Shown here: positions 53,520 to 62,579 of the stretch, one piece after another | Layout: each line of letters opens with the position of its first letter | How positions within the stretch are numbered: the stretch's first letter is position 1 | Assembly: GCF_025960985.1 (NCBI RefSeq) | Contig: NZ_JAOQMX010000015.1 | Location: 1-64,000, forward strand | Length of the DNA stretch: 64,000 nucleotides | Source of the DNA: Flavobacterium psychraerolatum | GTDB lineage: Bacteria; Bacteroidota; Bacteroidia; Flavobacteriales; Flavobacteriaceae | Direction: 5' to 3' | Notes under the pieces: model-generated | What the model was told of the DNA's origin: nothing | Databases searched by the model: none | The model's input: only the letters and a program-made list of their open reading frames with translations | Made by a program: the position numbers and the translations under genes

Positions 53520-54473
53520 TTATGTATTACTTTGTCCCTTATTCTTGATTAAGGAGACTATAATGCCAGCAATAAGCGCAAAGGCTATGAAAACTAAAGA
53601 ACCCCATTCTGGTATGTGGATATAATCATGAGCTAGCATTTTTATACCTACAAAACTTAAAATGGCAATCAGACTATATTCAAGATAACTAAAACGTTCG
53701 AGCATATTGGCTAAAAAGAAATACATGGATCGTAAACCAAGAATCGCAAAAATATTTGAACTGAATACTAAAAATGGATCTGAAGTGATGGCTAAAATTG
53801 CAGGGACACTATCTAACGCAAAGACAACATCCATTACTTCAATCACTATAAGGGCGACAAATAATGGGGTAGCCGCATTAATGTGTCTTCTCTTTACAAA
53901 AAAATGTTCACCATTAATTTCAGTAGTAATGGGAGTAATCTTTCTTAAATAACGGTAAATAAAAGATTTTTTCGGATTGAATTGTGCTTCGTCTTCTTTT
54001 GAAAAGAGCATTTTAATAGCTGTATAGACTAGGAATGCTCCAAACAAATAGGTTGTCCAAGTGAATTTATTGATAATAAGAACTCCAAAATAAATCATGG
54101 TTCCACGAAAGATAATTGCACCAATAATTCCCCAAAATAACACCCGATGTTGGTATTTTTTCGGAATTTTAAAGGCTGCAAAAATAATGGCGATTACAAA
54201 AATATTATCGACGCTCAATGAAAGTTCGATGAGGTAGCCGGTAATATATTTCATTGATGCAACGGCTGGTTTCAATCCGTCGGGGTTGGCTACATAATTG
54301 TTTCCATAAAGCCAATAGATAACTCCTGCAAAAACAAAGGACAAAGCAACCCAAATTGCAGTCCATTTACCAGCTTCTTTAGAACTAATTTCGTGAGGTA
54401 TTTTGTTGAAAATACCAAGGTCTAATGCTAGAAATAATAATATAGCGCTTAAAAAACAAATCCAAACGGTCAT
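53520..54473 (-). CDS. TerC-family integral membrane protein
   Basis: This 317-residue protein has seven or more transmembrane segments. The TerC motifs ELSLSVDNIFVIAIIF near residue 83 and VIEVMDVVFALDSVPAILA near 208, each with the conserved acidic residue in a helix, identify the family. Members (Alx, MeeY/MeeF type) export manganese or act in metal insertion near the translocon. Length matches Alx. It has its own TATCTTTG element 22 bp upstream. Confidence 0.92.
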   Translation of the reverse strand: MTVWICFLSAILLFLALDLGIFNKIPHEISSKEAGKWTAIWVALSFVFAGVIYWLYGNNYVANPDGLKPAVASMKYITGYLIELSLSVDNIFVIAIIFAAFKIPKKYQHRVLFWGIIGAIIFRGTMIYFGVLIINKFTWTTYLFGAFLVYTAIKMLFSKEDEAQFNPKKSFIYRYLRKITPITTEINGEHFFVKRRHINAATPLFVALIVIEVMDVVFALDSVPAILAITSDPFLVFSSNIFAILGLRSMYFFLANMLERFSYLEYSLIAILSFVGIKMLAHDYIHIPEWGSLVFIAFALIAGIIVSLIKNKGQSNT

Positions 54474-54495
54474 AGTAATGATTTTAATAAAAACT

Positions 54496-54503
54496 CAAAG
54501 ATA
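54496..54503 (-). promoter_or_regulatory. Putative -7 element (TATCTTTG) of the TerC-family gene
   Basis: TATCTTTG on the minus strand lies 22 bp before the ATG. Confidence 0.55.
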
Positions 54504-54561
54504 CTTTATAGATTCATAATCCTCGTATTCAAAATCGATAAAACATAAACTTCAGAGCAAA

Positions 54562-54594
54562 AAAAATGCCTTCAAAATAATTGAAGGCATTTTT
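54562..54594 (-). terminator. Terminator of the GSII gene
   Basis: The 14-bp perfect stem (54562-54575 with 54581-54594) is followed on the minus strand by a run of T. It separates GSII from the co-directional TerC-family gene. Confidence 0.9.
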
Positions 54595-54612
54595 ATATTT
54601 ATTAAGCATAAA

Positions 54613-55629
54613 TTACAAAGCAGAGTTAACTGTTTTGATAATTCTTGCAGCAATTTTGTATGGATCACCGTTTGATGCTGGTCTTCTGTCTTCCAACCAT
54701 CCTTTCCATCCTTTTTGTACAACCATTAAAGGTATACGGATAGAACATCCTCTGTCTGAAATTCCATAAGAGAAATCATGGATAGATGCAGTTTCATGTT
54801 TACCAGTTAAACGCTCTTCGTTGTGTGCTCCATAAACAGCAATGTGCTCTTTAGTTACAGGGCGGAAAGCTTCACATATTTTCTCAAAAGTTTCTTGAGA
54901 ACCACATGTTCTTAAAACTTCGTTAGAGAAGTTAGCATGCATACCAGAACCATTCCAGTCAGTATCACCTAGTGGTTTCGGGTGGTATTCAATATAGTAA
55001 CCATATTTCTCAGTCAAACGATCTAATAAGTATCTAGATACCCAGATTTCATCACCTGCTTTTTTAGCTCCTTTTGCAAACAATTGGTATTCCCATTGTC
55101 CTGCTGCAACTTCTTGATTAATACCTTCAAAGTTAAGACCTGCTTCAATACATAGGTCAGCATGTTTTTCAACAATAGCTCTACCGTGAGTGTTTTTACC
55201 ACCAACTGAACAGTAGTACATACCTTGTGGAGCAGGGTAACCACCAATAGGGAATCCTAATGGCAATAAAGTTTTAGTATCCATGATGAAATATTCTTGT
55301 TCAAAACCAAACCAGAAATCAGCATTATCATCATCAATAGTAGCTCTACCATTTGAAGCATGTGGCGTACCATCAGCATTCATAACTTCACACATAACTA
55401 AATATCCATTGATACGATCTGGATCAGGGTACATAGCAACTGGTACTAAAAGACAATCAGAAGATCCACCTTCAGCTTGTTTAGTCGATGAACCATCAAA
55501 AGACCAATTTCCAATCTCTTCTAATGTTCCTTGAAAGTTTTCATGTTCTTCAACTTTAGTTTTACTTCTTAGGTTTTGAGTTGGTCTATATCCGTCTAAC
55601 CAAAGGTATTCTAATTTTATCTTAGCCAT
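54613..55629 (-). CDS. Glutamine synthetase, type II (eukaryotic-like)
   Basis: This 338-residue glutamine synthetase makes glutamine from glutamate, ammonia and ATP. The short length and blocks EYLWLDGYRPTQNLRSK, WSFDGSSTKQAEGGSSDC and WFGFEQEYF identify GSII rather than the 470-residue GSI. The NGSGMHANFS ATP/metal motif near residue 230 and the HETASIHDFSYGISDRGCS block complete the active site. It is divergent from the type III enzyme, and TAnnTTTG elements precede both genes. Confidence 0.94.
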   Translation of the reverse strand: MAKIKLEYLWLDGYRPTQNLRSKTKVEEHENFQGTLEEIGNWSFDGSSTKQAEGGSSDCLLVPVAMYPDPDRINGYLVMCEVMNADGTPHASNGRATIDDDNADFWFGFEQEYFIMDTKTLLPLGFPIGGYPAPQGMYYCSVGGKNTHGRAIVEKHADLCIEAGLNFEGINQEVAAGQWEYQLFAKGAKKAGDEIWVSRYLLDRLTEKYGYYIEYHPKPLGDTDWNGSGMHANFSNEVLRTCGSQETFEKICEAFRPVTKEHIAVYGAHNEERLTGKHETASIHDFSYGISDRGCSIRIPLMVVQKGWKGWLEDRRPASNGDPYKIAARIIKTVNSAL

Positions 55630-55663
55630 AATGTTGTAAATTTTTTATGATTTTTAAACAATG

Positions 55664-55671
55664 CAAATATA
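55664..55671 (-). promoter_or_regulatory. Putative -7 element (TATATTTG) of the GSII gene
   Basis: TATATTTG on the minus strand lies 34 bp before the GSII ATG. Confidence 0.55.
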
Positions 55672-55856
55672 AAGATTTTTTTTAAGTGGTGAAAATTAGG
55701 GGGTATAAAATGTTCGATTGATACTTATTTTTTTGATTCTGTCAATTTTTATAGGGGATATTTTGGAAATAATCATTTTGAGGGGGTCAAACCAATTATT
55801 TTGTAAAAAACAAGGAACTGGCTTGTTCATTATTATCATTACCATTAATTGTTTGT

Positions 55857-55864
55857 TATCTTTG
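55857..55864 (+). promoter_or_regulatory. Putative -7 element (TATCTTTG) of glnN
   Basis: TATCTTTG lies 38 bp before the glnN ATG. About 185 bp separate it from the GSII element, leaving room for shared nitrogen regulation. Confidence 0.55.
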
Positions 55865-55902
55865 TGCAAATTATATAGTTCATCTTGAAATAAGTAAATT
55901 TT

Positions 55903-58092
55903 ATGTCAACAATTCGTTTTCAGGCTTTAAGAGAAGCTTCAGCAAGGAAACCAGTTCATTTTGAGGAATCTGGAAGAAAATCATCCCTTTTTGGTACTAA
56001 TGTTTTTAATCAACAAGCAATGAAGCAGTATTTGACTTCAGATGCTTTCAAAGCAGTTCAAAGTGCGATTCAGCACGGAGCTAAAATTGATAGAAAGTTA
56101 GCTGATTACATTGCTATGGGAATGAAGGAATGGGCATTATCTAAAGGTGTTACTCATTATACGCATTGGTTTCAACCTTTGACAGGAGCTACTGCTGAGA
56201 AACATGATGCTTTTTTTGAGACATCATTTGATGGTACTGAAGCTGTTGAGAAATTTGGTGGTACTCAATTAGTACAGCAAGAACCAGATGCTTCTAGTTT
56301 TCCAAATGGAGGTATTCGTAATACGTTTGAAGCTCGAGGCTACACAGCTTGGGACCCGACTTCTCCTGCTTTTATCTTTGGTACTACTTTATGTATTCCA
56401 ACGGTTTTTATCTCTTATACAGGAGAAGCTTTAGATAATAAAATTCCACTTTTGAGAGCTTTGTCTGCTATTGATGAAGCTGCTACAGAGGTGTGTAAGT
56501 ATTTTGATAAAAATGTAAAGAAAGTTTCTGCTACTTTGGGTTGGGAACAAGAATATTTCTTGATTGATAAAGCATTGGCCGAATCTCGACCAGATATTAT
56601 GATGACAGGAAGAACCTTATTAGGTCATACATCTGCCAAAGGACAGCAACTGGATGATCATTATTTTGGAGCTATTCCTACGCGTGCTCTTATCTATATG
56701 AGAGATTTGGAGCAAGAATGTATGTTGCTCGGGATTCCTGTGAAAACCCGTCATAATGAAGTAGCGCCCAATCAATTCGAATTTGCACCTATTTTCGAAG
56801 AAACCAATTTGGCGGTCGATCACAATTGCTTATTGATGGATGTAATGCAAAAAGTGGCCGAAAGACACCATTTTAAGGTATTACTACATGAGAAACCATT
56901 TAAAGGAGTAAACGGTTCGGGAAAACACAACAACTGGTCACTAGCAACAGATACTGGGATTAACTTATTAAGTCCTAGTAAAACGCCAATGACCAATTTG
57001 CAGTTTTTGACTTTCTTTATAAATACAATAAAAGCGGTAAACGATTTTGAGCCTTTATTGCGTTCTTCTATTGCGACAGCAGGAAATGATCATAGGTTAG
57101 GGGCAAATGAAGCGCCACCGGCAATTATATCAGTTTTCATTGGGCAGCAACTGACGAAGGTCTTGGATGAATTAAAAGAGGTGACTAAAGGGAAATTATC
57201 TCCAGAAGAAAAAACCGATTTAAAATTAAATGTAGTAGGTAAGATTCCAGAAGTTATTCTGGACAATACCGATAGAAATAGAACGTCGCCATTTGCTTTT
57301 ACAGGAAATAAATTTGAATTTCGCGCTGTAGGTTCGTCTGCAAATTGTTCAAATGCCATGACAACTTTAAACACTATTGTTGCCAAACAATTAAAAGATT
57401 TCAAAATTGAAGTGGATGCTTTGATTGATGCCAAAGCCATGAAAAAGGATGATGCTATTTTTAATGTTTTGAGAGAATATATCAAGAAATTAAAGAAAAT
57501 TCTATTTGAGGGAGATGGATACAGTCAGGCTTGGGAAGAAGAAGCAGCTAAAAGAGGATTAAGTAATTTTAAAACTACTCCGGAAGCATTAAAAGCTAAG
57601 ATTTCAAAACAGGCATTAGAGTTATTCTCAGAAATGGGGATTATGAATCAAATTGAAGTAGAAGCTCGTTACGAGATAGAATTGGAAGATTATGTGAAGA
57701 AAATTCAAATTGAGAGCCGTGTTTTGGGTGATATCGCTACCAATCATGTGACTCCAACTGCTATTCGATATCAAAATACTTTGATCGAAAATGTAAAAGG
57801 ACTGAAAGATATTTTTGGAGCTGAGTTTGAAACAATCGCTAAAGAACAAATTCGATTAATAAGAAATATATCCAAACACATAGAAGGTATTAATTCGAAA
57901 GTTGTCGAAATGACGAATGAAAGAAAGAAAGCCAACGTTATGACTGATGCACAACAAATGGCGGAAGCTTACTGCAATAACGTAAAACCTTATTTTGAAA
58001 TCATTAGAGAGCACTGTGATAAACTGGAGCTTTTGGTTGATAATGAATTATGGACATTAGCAAAATATAGAGAATTATTGTTGACTAAATAA
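55903..58092 (+). CDS. glnN: Glutamine synthetase, type III
   Basis: This 729-residue GSIII is the large hexameric/dodecameric form typical of Bacteroidota. Diagnostic blocks are FGTNVFNQQAMKQYL near residue 31, THWFQPLTGATAEKHDAF near 82, LGWEQEYFLID near 214, ARHNEVAPNQFEFAP-like TRHNEVAPNQFE near 284, and GSGKHNNWSL near 342. It performs the same reaction as the divergent GSII gene. Keeping both side by side suggests different expression conditions. A hairpin terminator follows. Confidence 0.95.
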   Translation: MSTIRFQALREASARKPVHFEESGRKSSLFGTNVFNQQAMKQYLTSDAFKAVQSAIQHGAKIDRKLADYIAMGMKEWALSKGVTHYTHWFQPLTGATAEKHDAFFETSFDGTEAVEKFGGTQLVQQEPDASSFPNGGIRNTFEARGYTAWDPTSPAFIFGTTLCIPTVFISYTGEALDNKIPLLRALSAIDEAATEVCKYFDKNVKKVSATLGWEQEYFLIDKALAESRPDIMMTGRTLLGHTSAKGQQLDDHYFGAIPTRALIYMRDLEQECMLLGIPVKTRHNEVAPNQFEFAPIFEETNLAVDHNCLLMDVMQKVAERHHFKVLLHEKPFKGVNGSGKHNNWSLATDTGINLLSPSKTPMTNLQFLTFFINTIKAVNDFEPLLRSSIATAGNDHRLGANEAPPAIISVFIGQQLTKVLDELKEVTKGKLSPEEKTDLKLNVVGKIPEVILDNTDRNRTSPFAFTGNKFEFRAVGSSANCSNAMTTLNTIVAKQLKDFKIEVDALIDAKAMKKDDAIFNVLREYIKKLKKILFEGDGYSQAWEEEAAKRGLSNFKTTPEALKAKISKQALELFSEMGIMNQIEVEARYEIELEDYVKKIQIESRVLGDIATNHVTPTAIRYQNTLIENVKGLKDIFGAEFETIAKEQIRLIRNISKHIEGINSKVVEMTNERKKANVMTDAQQMAEAYCNNVKPYFEIIREHCDKLELLVDNELWTLAKYRELLLTK

Positions 58093-58109
58093 TAGTTTTG
58101 ACTAAATAA

Positions 58110-58145
58110 AAAAAATGCTTTTCATCATCTTGAGAAGCATTTTTT
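58110..58145 (+). terminator. Terminator of glnN
   Basis: The 15-bp stem (58110-58124 with 58131-58145, one wobble pair) ends in a run of T. Confidence 0.85.
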
Positions 58146-58195
58146 TTTGGTTTTAGATTTTTTTTTGAACCTTAATGGTGAAAAATCAATTTAAT

Positions 58196-58879
58196 TTAAA
58201 TTTTAAAAGAAACTATCCCGTAATCCATTGTAATGATTTGTCCTGACATCGATTGTGCTTGATCGGATATCAAAAAATTAGCCATTGACGCAACTTCTTC
58301 TGTATTTAAATACCCTTTCATCGGGTGGCGTTCAATCATGTTTTCTTTCATTCGGTCGTTACGTAGTATGTTTGCTGCCAAGGTAGTGTCTGTAATTGTA
58401 GGTGCAATAGCATTTACACGTATAGTAGGTGCTAGTTCTGCTCCTAATGATTTTACCAAACCTTCAATAGCGGCTTTTGATGCTGCTACACTCGCATGAT
58501 AGGGCATTCCTAGCTTTGCTGCAACGGTACTAAATAGAAGGATAGAAGGTTTGTCTCCTTTTTTTAATATTGGTAAATATTTCTGAATCGTTTTGATAGC
58601 ACCGATTACATTAATTTCAAAGTCGTTTCTAAAGTCATCAAGACTTAGGCTAGTGATTGGTTTTAGGTTAATAGTTCCTGGACAATAAATAATGCTGTCA
58701 ATATTTTCGATTTCAGGCAGTTCGTCTTTACTAATGTCCGCAGAAAAATGAGTAAGATTTGTATGTATAATTTCAGGAACCGTTCTACTGAGGTTAATTA
58801 CTTTGTTTTCTTGCAATTGCTGTTTCAAAATAGCATTTCCAATTCCTTTGCTACCGCCAATAATTAGAATGTTTTTCAT
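58196..58879 (-). CDS. Atypical short-chain dehydrogenase lacking the catalytic Tyr
   Basis: This 227-residue SDR-fold protein has nucleotide-binding IIGGSKGIGNAI near residues 5-16 and a Ser in 'LLFSTVAAK'. In the active-site helix, where classical members read YxASK, it reads H-A-S-V-A-A-S-K: Val replaces Tyr while the Lys is kept. A Tyr lies four residues earlier (PYHAS) and might compensate. It overlaps the upstream small gene by 4 nt and is the last gene of the TetR-ABC1 operon. It could be a non-canonical reductase or an NAD(P)-binding regulator. Confidence 0.85.
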   Translation of the reverse strand: MKNILIIGGSKGIGNAILKQQLQENKVINLSRTVPEIIHTNLTHFSADISKDELPEIENIDSIIYCPGTINLKPITSLSLDDFRNDFEINVIGAIKTIQKYLPILKKGDKPSILLFSTVAAKLGMPYHASVAASKAAIEGLVKSLGAELAPTIRVNAIAPTITDTTLAANILRNDRMKENMIERHPMKGYLNTEEVASMANFLISDQAQSMSGQIITMDYGIVSFKI

Positions 58880-59154
58880 CTTTTTGATATTTTATTTTGG
58901 GTAATTTGTCGCTGTCTGCTGCATTTGAATCTTCCTTCGATGAAAGTTCTAAGTTTGGCATGTTTGGTTTTTCTACCTTGAACTCTAGCTCGCCAACGTT
59001 TGAAGCTGGCTGGTTTCAGTTCCTGACGCAGGTGATTAATGACTTCTTGTTCATTCAGTCCAAATTGAATAAATATGGCTTCAAATGTTGTACGGTCTTC
59101 CCAAGCCATTTCTATAATCCGATCGCTTTCTATAGAATTTAATGTAGTGCTCAT
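58876..59154 (-). CDS. TIGR03643/DUF2805-type small protein
   Basis: This 92-residue basic protein has the family blocks RIIEMAWEDRTTFEAI, GLNEQEVINHLRQ and SFKRWRARVQGRKTKHA. The first 50 residues look like a helix-turn-helix and the tail is strongly Arg/Lys-rich, so nucleic-acid binding is plausible. It overlaps the ABC1 kinase gene (59151) and the SDR gene (58879) by 4 nt each, showing tight translational coupling. The function of the family is unknown. Confidence 0.85.
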   Translation of the reverse strand: MSTTLNSIESDRIIEMAWEDRTTFEAIFIQFGLNEQEVINHLRQELKPASFKRWRARVQGRKTKHAKLRTFIEGRFKCSRQRQITQNKISKR

Positions 59155-60455
59155 GCTGTTAATTCTTTGTATTGATTAACAACGATTTTTGATTTTAAAT
59201 CGAAAAGTAAATTGTATAAGCCAAAAAAGGTTCTGTTCATGTAGATAAAATGTTTGGAGCCACGACTACCATTCATTTTTTTAAGATTGGAGTCTTTGGA
59301 AAAACGTTCTCCCAATTGTGCAATATTTTCAAAGAAGACGGGATCTGAAAAATCAAATGTTTCCGATTGAAAAGGTTGAGTAAATAGGGAAAGTAAGTCG
59401 TAAAACATTTTAGTGAAATACGTTTTTTCTTCTTCACTATCTTCTGGTTTTATGATTTCGAGAAGTGTCAATTTTGTTTCAAAAATAATAGGGTCGTTAA
59501 TGATTTTTGGATCTATCAATTCGAAATAGGGGATGTAAAAAGATTCTGGAATTATTTTCATGCAGCCAAAATCAATTGCAATTAGTTCGTTTTTTGAATT
59601 AATCAAAAAATTACCTGGATGAGGATCAGCATGTACTTTTCTTAAAATATGAATTTGAAACATGTAGAAATCCCATAGTGCTTGCCCGATTTTATCTGCA
59701 ATAATTTTATCTGTATTTTTAAATTCTGAAAGATGAACACCATCCATCCAGTCCATAGTCAATATTTTATCTGATGAGTATTCTGGGTAATACTGTGGCA
59801 TAATCAAATTCGGAATGTGTTTACAGGCCAATTCAATTTCTTGACTCTGCTGTAGTTCCAAAGTATAATTCGTTTCTTCTATAAGTTTGTCTTCAACTTC
59901 TTTAAAGTATTTGTCGGAGTCTTTTCCTTGTAAGTTGAACATTCTAATTGCTACAGGTTTTACCATTGCCAAATCAGAAGAGATACTATTGGCAACACCT
60001 GGGTATTGGATTTTTACGGCTAATTTTTTACCGTTTTTTTTGGCTTGATGTACTTGTCCGATACTTGCTGCATTCACCGAGTTGGCATTGAATTCATCAA
60101 AAATCTCATTGGGGTTTTTGCCTAAACTATTTTTGAAAGTCTTTAAAACCAAAGGAGCAGATAGAGGTGGAACAGAAAATTGAGATAATGAAAATTTTTC
60201 TACATACGCTTGAGGTAAAAAATTCTTGTCCATGCTCAGCATTTGTGCTACTTTGAGTGCGCTACCTTTTAAATCTTTCAGTCCGTCATAAATATCGGTT
60301 GCATTACTTTCGTTTAATTTGTCTTTCGTTAGGTCGGGGTTGATTATTTTTTCACCATAATATTTGATGTAGTTAACACCAACTTTGGCTCCTGTTTGAA
60401 CTAGTTTTGTTGCTCTTTCTATCTTTGATGTGGGAATGCTGTCTAGTGTCTTCAT
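59151..60455 (-). CDS. ABC1/UbiB-family atypical kinase
   Basis: This 434-residue ABC1 (ADCK-like) protein shows the modified K-x-G-Q motif as LKVAQMLS (Gly replaced by Ala) near residue 71, the alanine-rich loop AASIGQVHQA near 130, VKIQYPG near 148, the catalytic HADPHPGNF near 269 and the metal motif AIDFGCMK near 288. UbiB homologues act in quinone or other isoprenoid-lipid homeostasis. No membrane helix is evident. It starts 1 nt before the stop of the TetR-like gene ends, so the four genes form one coupled operon. Confidence 0.88.
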   Translation of the reverse strand: MKTLDSIPTSKIERATKLVQTGAKVGVNYIKYYGEKIINPDLTKDKLNESNATDIYDGLKDLKGSALKVAQMLSMDKNFLPQAYVEKFSLSQFSVPPLSAPLVLKTFKNSLGKNPNEIFDEFNANSVNAASIGQVHQAKKNGKKLAVKIQYPGVANSISSDLAMVKPVAIRMFNLQGKDSDKYFKEVEDKLIEETNYTLELQQSQEIELACKHIPNLIMPQYYPEYSSDKILTMDWMDGVHLSEFKNTDKIIADKIGQALWDFYMFQIHILRKVHADPHPGNFLINSKNELIAIDFGCMKIIPESFYIPYFELIDPKIINDPIIFETKLTLLEIIKPEDSEEEKTYFTKMFYDLLSLFTQPFQSETFDFSDPVFFENIAQLGERFSKDSNLKKMNGSRGSKHFIYMNRTFFGLYNLLFDLKSKIVVNQYKELTA

Positions 60456-61114
60456 TACATTTTTTGTATTTTTTCTTTAAAAAGAAATTTGCCAAAATCA
60501 ATCAAACTATCTATTGGTGCTATGTTCATCAGTTCAAAACTCAGTTTCACTGATTTTTCGATATAAATATCTGTTTTTTCAAAACCAGCGGAATCATCGT
60601 CTAACCAGAATTTTAATGTTAGTAAAAACTGAATCCAAGCACTTTCTTGTAGACCTTTGAGCTGAATGTCTTGCGCTTTTTCATGCTTCAATAAATAGGT
60701 ATCGTCCATGTTTTCGCCAATGAATTTTTTAAGTTCCTTGCGCAAAGGTGCCAATTGTGATAGGTTCTTTAACATGTTTTTATGCTCTTTTAATGTTAAT
60801 GAAACGTAAGAGCGATTCATAGTCAACATTTCAAAAAAAGTAAAATAAAAGCTCAAAAGCTTATTTTTGGTTTCATATGCTGTAAAAGCAGGATCTTTTT
60901 TTATTAGATCAATAGTCTTTGAGAAAAATAAACTAAATATTTCTTTGTCAATTGCTTCAAGTGTTCCAAATTCTTTATAGAAATCAGCTTCATTGATATT
61001 GTTTGCTTTAGTGAATAGGTAAACAGATGCTGGTTTTTTACTATTCTCAAGTGTGTAGTCCATATACATGGAGATGATATTTTCTTTATCTGAATTTATA
61101 TTTGTAGTCGCCAT
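60455..61114 (-). CDS. TetR-like transcriptional regulator
   Basis: This 219-residue protein begins with a 45-residue helix-turn-helix-like segment (ENIISMYMDYTLENSKKP then FTKANNINEADFYKEFG) matching the TetR N-terminus, followed by an all-helical C-terminal ligand/dimer domain with a TetR_C-like layout. It is the first gene of the operon with the ABC1 kinase, a TIGR03643 protein and an atypical SDR. A 12-bp inverted repeat at 61155-61198, upstream of its ATG, is a candidate autoregulatory operator. Confidence 0.75.
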   Translation of the reverse strand: MATTNINSDKENIISMYMDYTLENSKKPASVYLFTKANNINEADFYKEFGTLEAIDKEIFSLFFSKTIDLIKKDPAFTAYETKNKLLSFYFTFFEMLTMNRSYVSLTLKEHKNMLKNLSQLAPLRKELKKFIGENMDDTYLLKHEKAQDIQLKGLQESAWIQFLLTLKFWLDDDSAGFEKTDIYIEKSVKLSFELMNIAPIDSLIDFGKFLFKEKIQKM

Positions 61115-61154
61115 GAGTATGTAAAGTTTAAATTATCTAGTAAAGATATAAAAT

Positions 61155-61198
61155 GTTTAACAAATAAAACAAAAGCTTAAACAAAATATTTGTTAAAA
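61155..61198. promoter_or_regulatory. Candidate operator: inverted TTTAACAAA-type sites
   Basis: GTTTAACAAATA (61155-61166) is complementary in 11 of 12 positions to TATTTGTTAAAA (61187-61198). A third related word (CTTAAACAAA) lies between them. The sites lie 41-84 bp upstream of the TetR-like start. Confidence 0.5.
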
Positions 61199-61272
61199 TT
61201 CATTTTGTATCATAAAGTGACCTGCTTCTTGTAACCTTGCGAAATCTACAATCAAAAATCTATTATTTTTTT

Positions 61273-61280
61273 TATCTTTG
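61273..61280 (+). promoter_or_regulatory. Putative -7 element (TATCTTTG) of purM
   Basis: TATCTTTG lies 45 bp before the purM ATG and fits the consensus. Confidence 0.55.
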
Positions 61281-61325
61281 CGCACGCAAACTAGTTGGTC
61301 AAAATCACTTACCTAATAACAATCC

Positions 61326-62504
61326 ATGAGTTCAGATACTTCAAAAAGATATGCCCTTCGCGGGGTTTCGGCATCCAAAGAAGATGTGCATAACGCCATA
61401 AAAAACATAGATAAAGGATTATTTCCACAAGCATTTTGTAAAATAGTACCCGATTATTTAACTCAGGACGAGGAGTATTGTTTAATTATGCATGCCGATG
61501 GAGCTGGAACAAAATCCTCTCTAGCCTATATGTATTGGAAAGAAACAGGTGATTTATCTGTTTGGAAAGGTATCGCTCAAGATGCGTTGATTATGAATAT
61601 TGACGATTTATTGTGCGTAGGTGCAACCGATAATATTTTACTTTCTTCGACTATTGGCCGAAATAAAAATTTGATTCCAGCTGAAGTTATTTCTGCTATA
61701 ATCAATGGAACCGAAGAATTAATCAAAGAATTAGCAACTTTTGGAGTAACAATTCATTCTACTGGTGGAGAAACTGCCGATGTGGGAGATATCGTTCGCA
61801 CTATAATTGTAGATTCTACCGTTACAGCGCGCATGCCACGTAATAAAGTAATTGACAATGCCAATATTAAAGCAGGTGATGTTATTGTAGGTTTGGCTTC
61901 ATTCGGTCAAGCTTCTTATGAAAAAGGATACAATGGCGGAATGGGAAGTAATGGTTTAACGTCTGCTCGTCATGATGTATTCGGAAAATATTTGGCTACC
62001 AAATACCCAGAAAGTTTTGACGCTGCAGTTCCAGACGATTTAATTTATTCCGGACAAGTAAAATTGACTGATACTGTAGAAAATTCACCAATAGATGCAG
62101 GACAATTGGTGCTTTCTCCAACACGAACTTATGCACCGATTATCAAAACTATTTTAGACAAATACAATTCAGAAGATATACACGGAATGGTTCACTGTAG
62201 TGGTGGAGCACAAACCAAAATCTTGCATTTTGTAAATAATCTACATATTATAAAAGACAATTTGTTTCCAGTACCACCATTATTTCAATTGATTCAGGAG
62301 CAATCCAAAACCGATTGGAAAGAGATGTACCAAGTATTCAACTGCGGTCACCGTATGGAAATTTATGTTCCAGAGGCTGTGGCGCAAGATATAATTGCGA
62401 TTTCAAAATCATTCAATGTGGATGCTCAAATCGTAGGTAGAGTAGAAGTAGCCGATGTGAGAAAATTAACCATCACTAGCGAATACGGTACTTTCGAGTA
62501 CTAG
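61326..62504 (+). CDS. purM: Phosphoribosylformylglycinamidine cyclo-ligase (AIR synthetase), long type
   Basis: This 392-residue AIRS-family enzyme closes the imidazole ring in purine synthesis. Blocks HADGAGTKSSLAYMYW, DDLLCVGA, HSTGGETADVGD and MVHCSGGAQTKI define the AIRS_C fold and the ATP/FGAM site. It is longer than E. coli PurM (about 345), as in many Bacteroidota. It is divergent from the TetR operon and leads a short run of small conserved genes. Confidence 0.9.
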   Translation: MSSDTSKRYALRGVSASKEDVHNAIKNIDKGLFPQAFCKIVPDYLTQDEEYCLIMHADGAGTKSSLAYMYWKETGDLSVWKGIAQDALIMNIDDLLCVGATDNILLSSTIGRNKNLIPAEVISAIINGTEELIKELATFGVTIHSTGGETADVGDIVRTIIVDSTVTARMPRNKVIDNANIKAGDVIVGLASFGQASYEKGYNGGMGSNGLTSARHDVFGKYLATKYPESFDAAVPDDLIYSGQVKLTDTVENSPIDAGQLVLSPTRTYAPIIKTILDKYNSEDIHGMVHCSGGAQTKILHFVNNLHIIKDNLFPVPPLFQLIQEQSKTDWKEMYQVFNCGHRMEIYVPEAVAQDIIAISKSFNVDAQIVGRVEVADVRKLTITSEYGTFEY

Positions 62505-62579
62505 AATATAGATTCTAAGTGGCTTAGTTTCTAAGTTATTTAGAGTTTTAGCAACTAAGAACCTTAGCAACTTAAAAAA

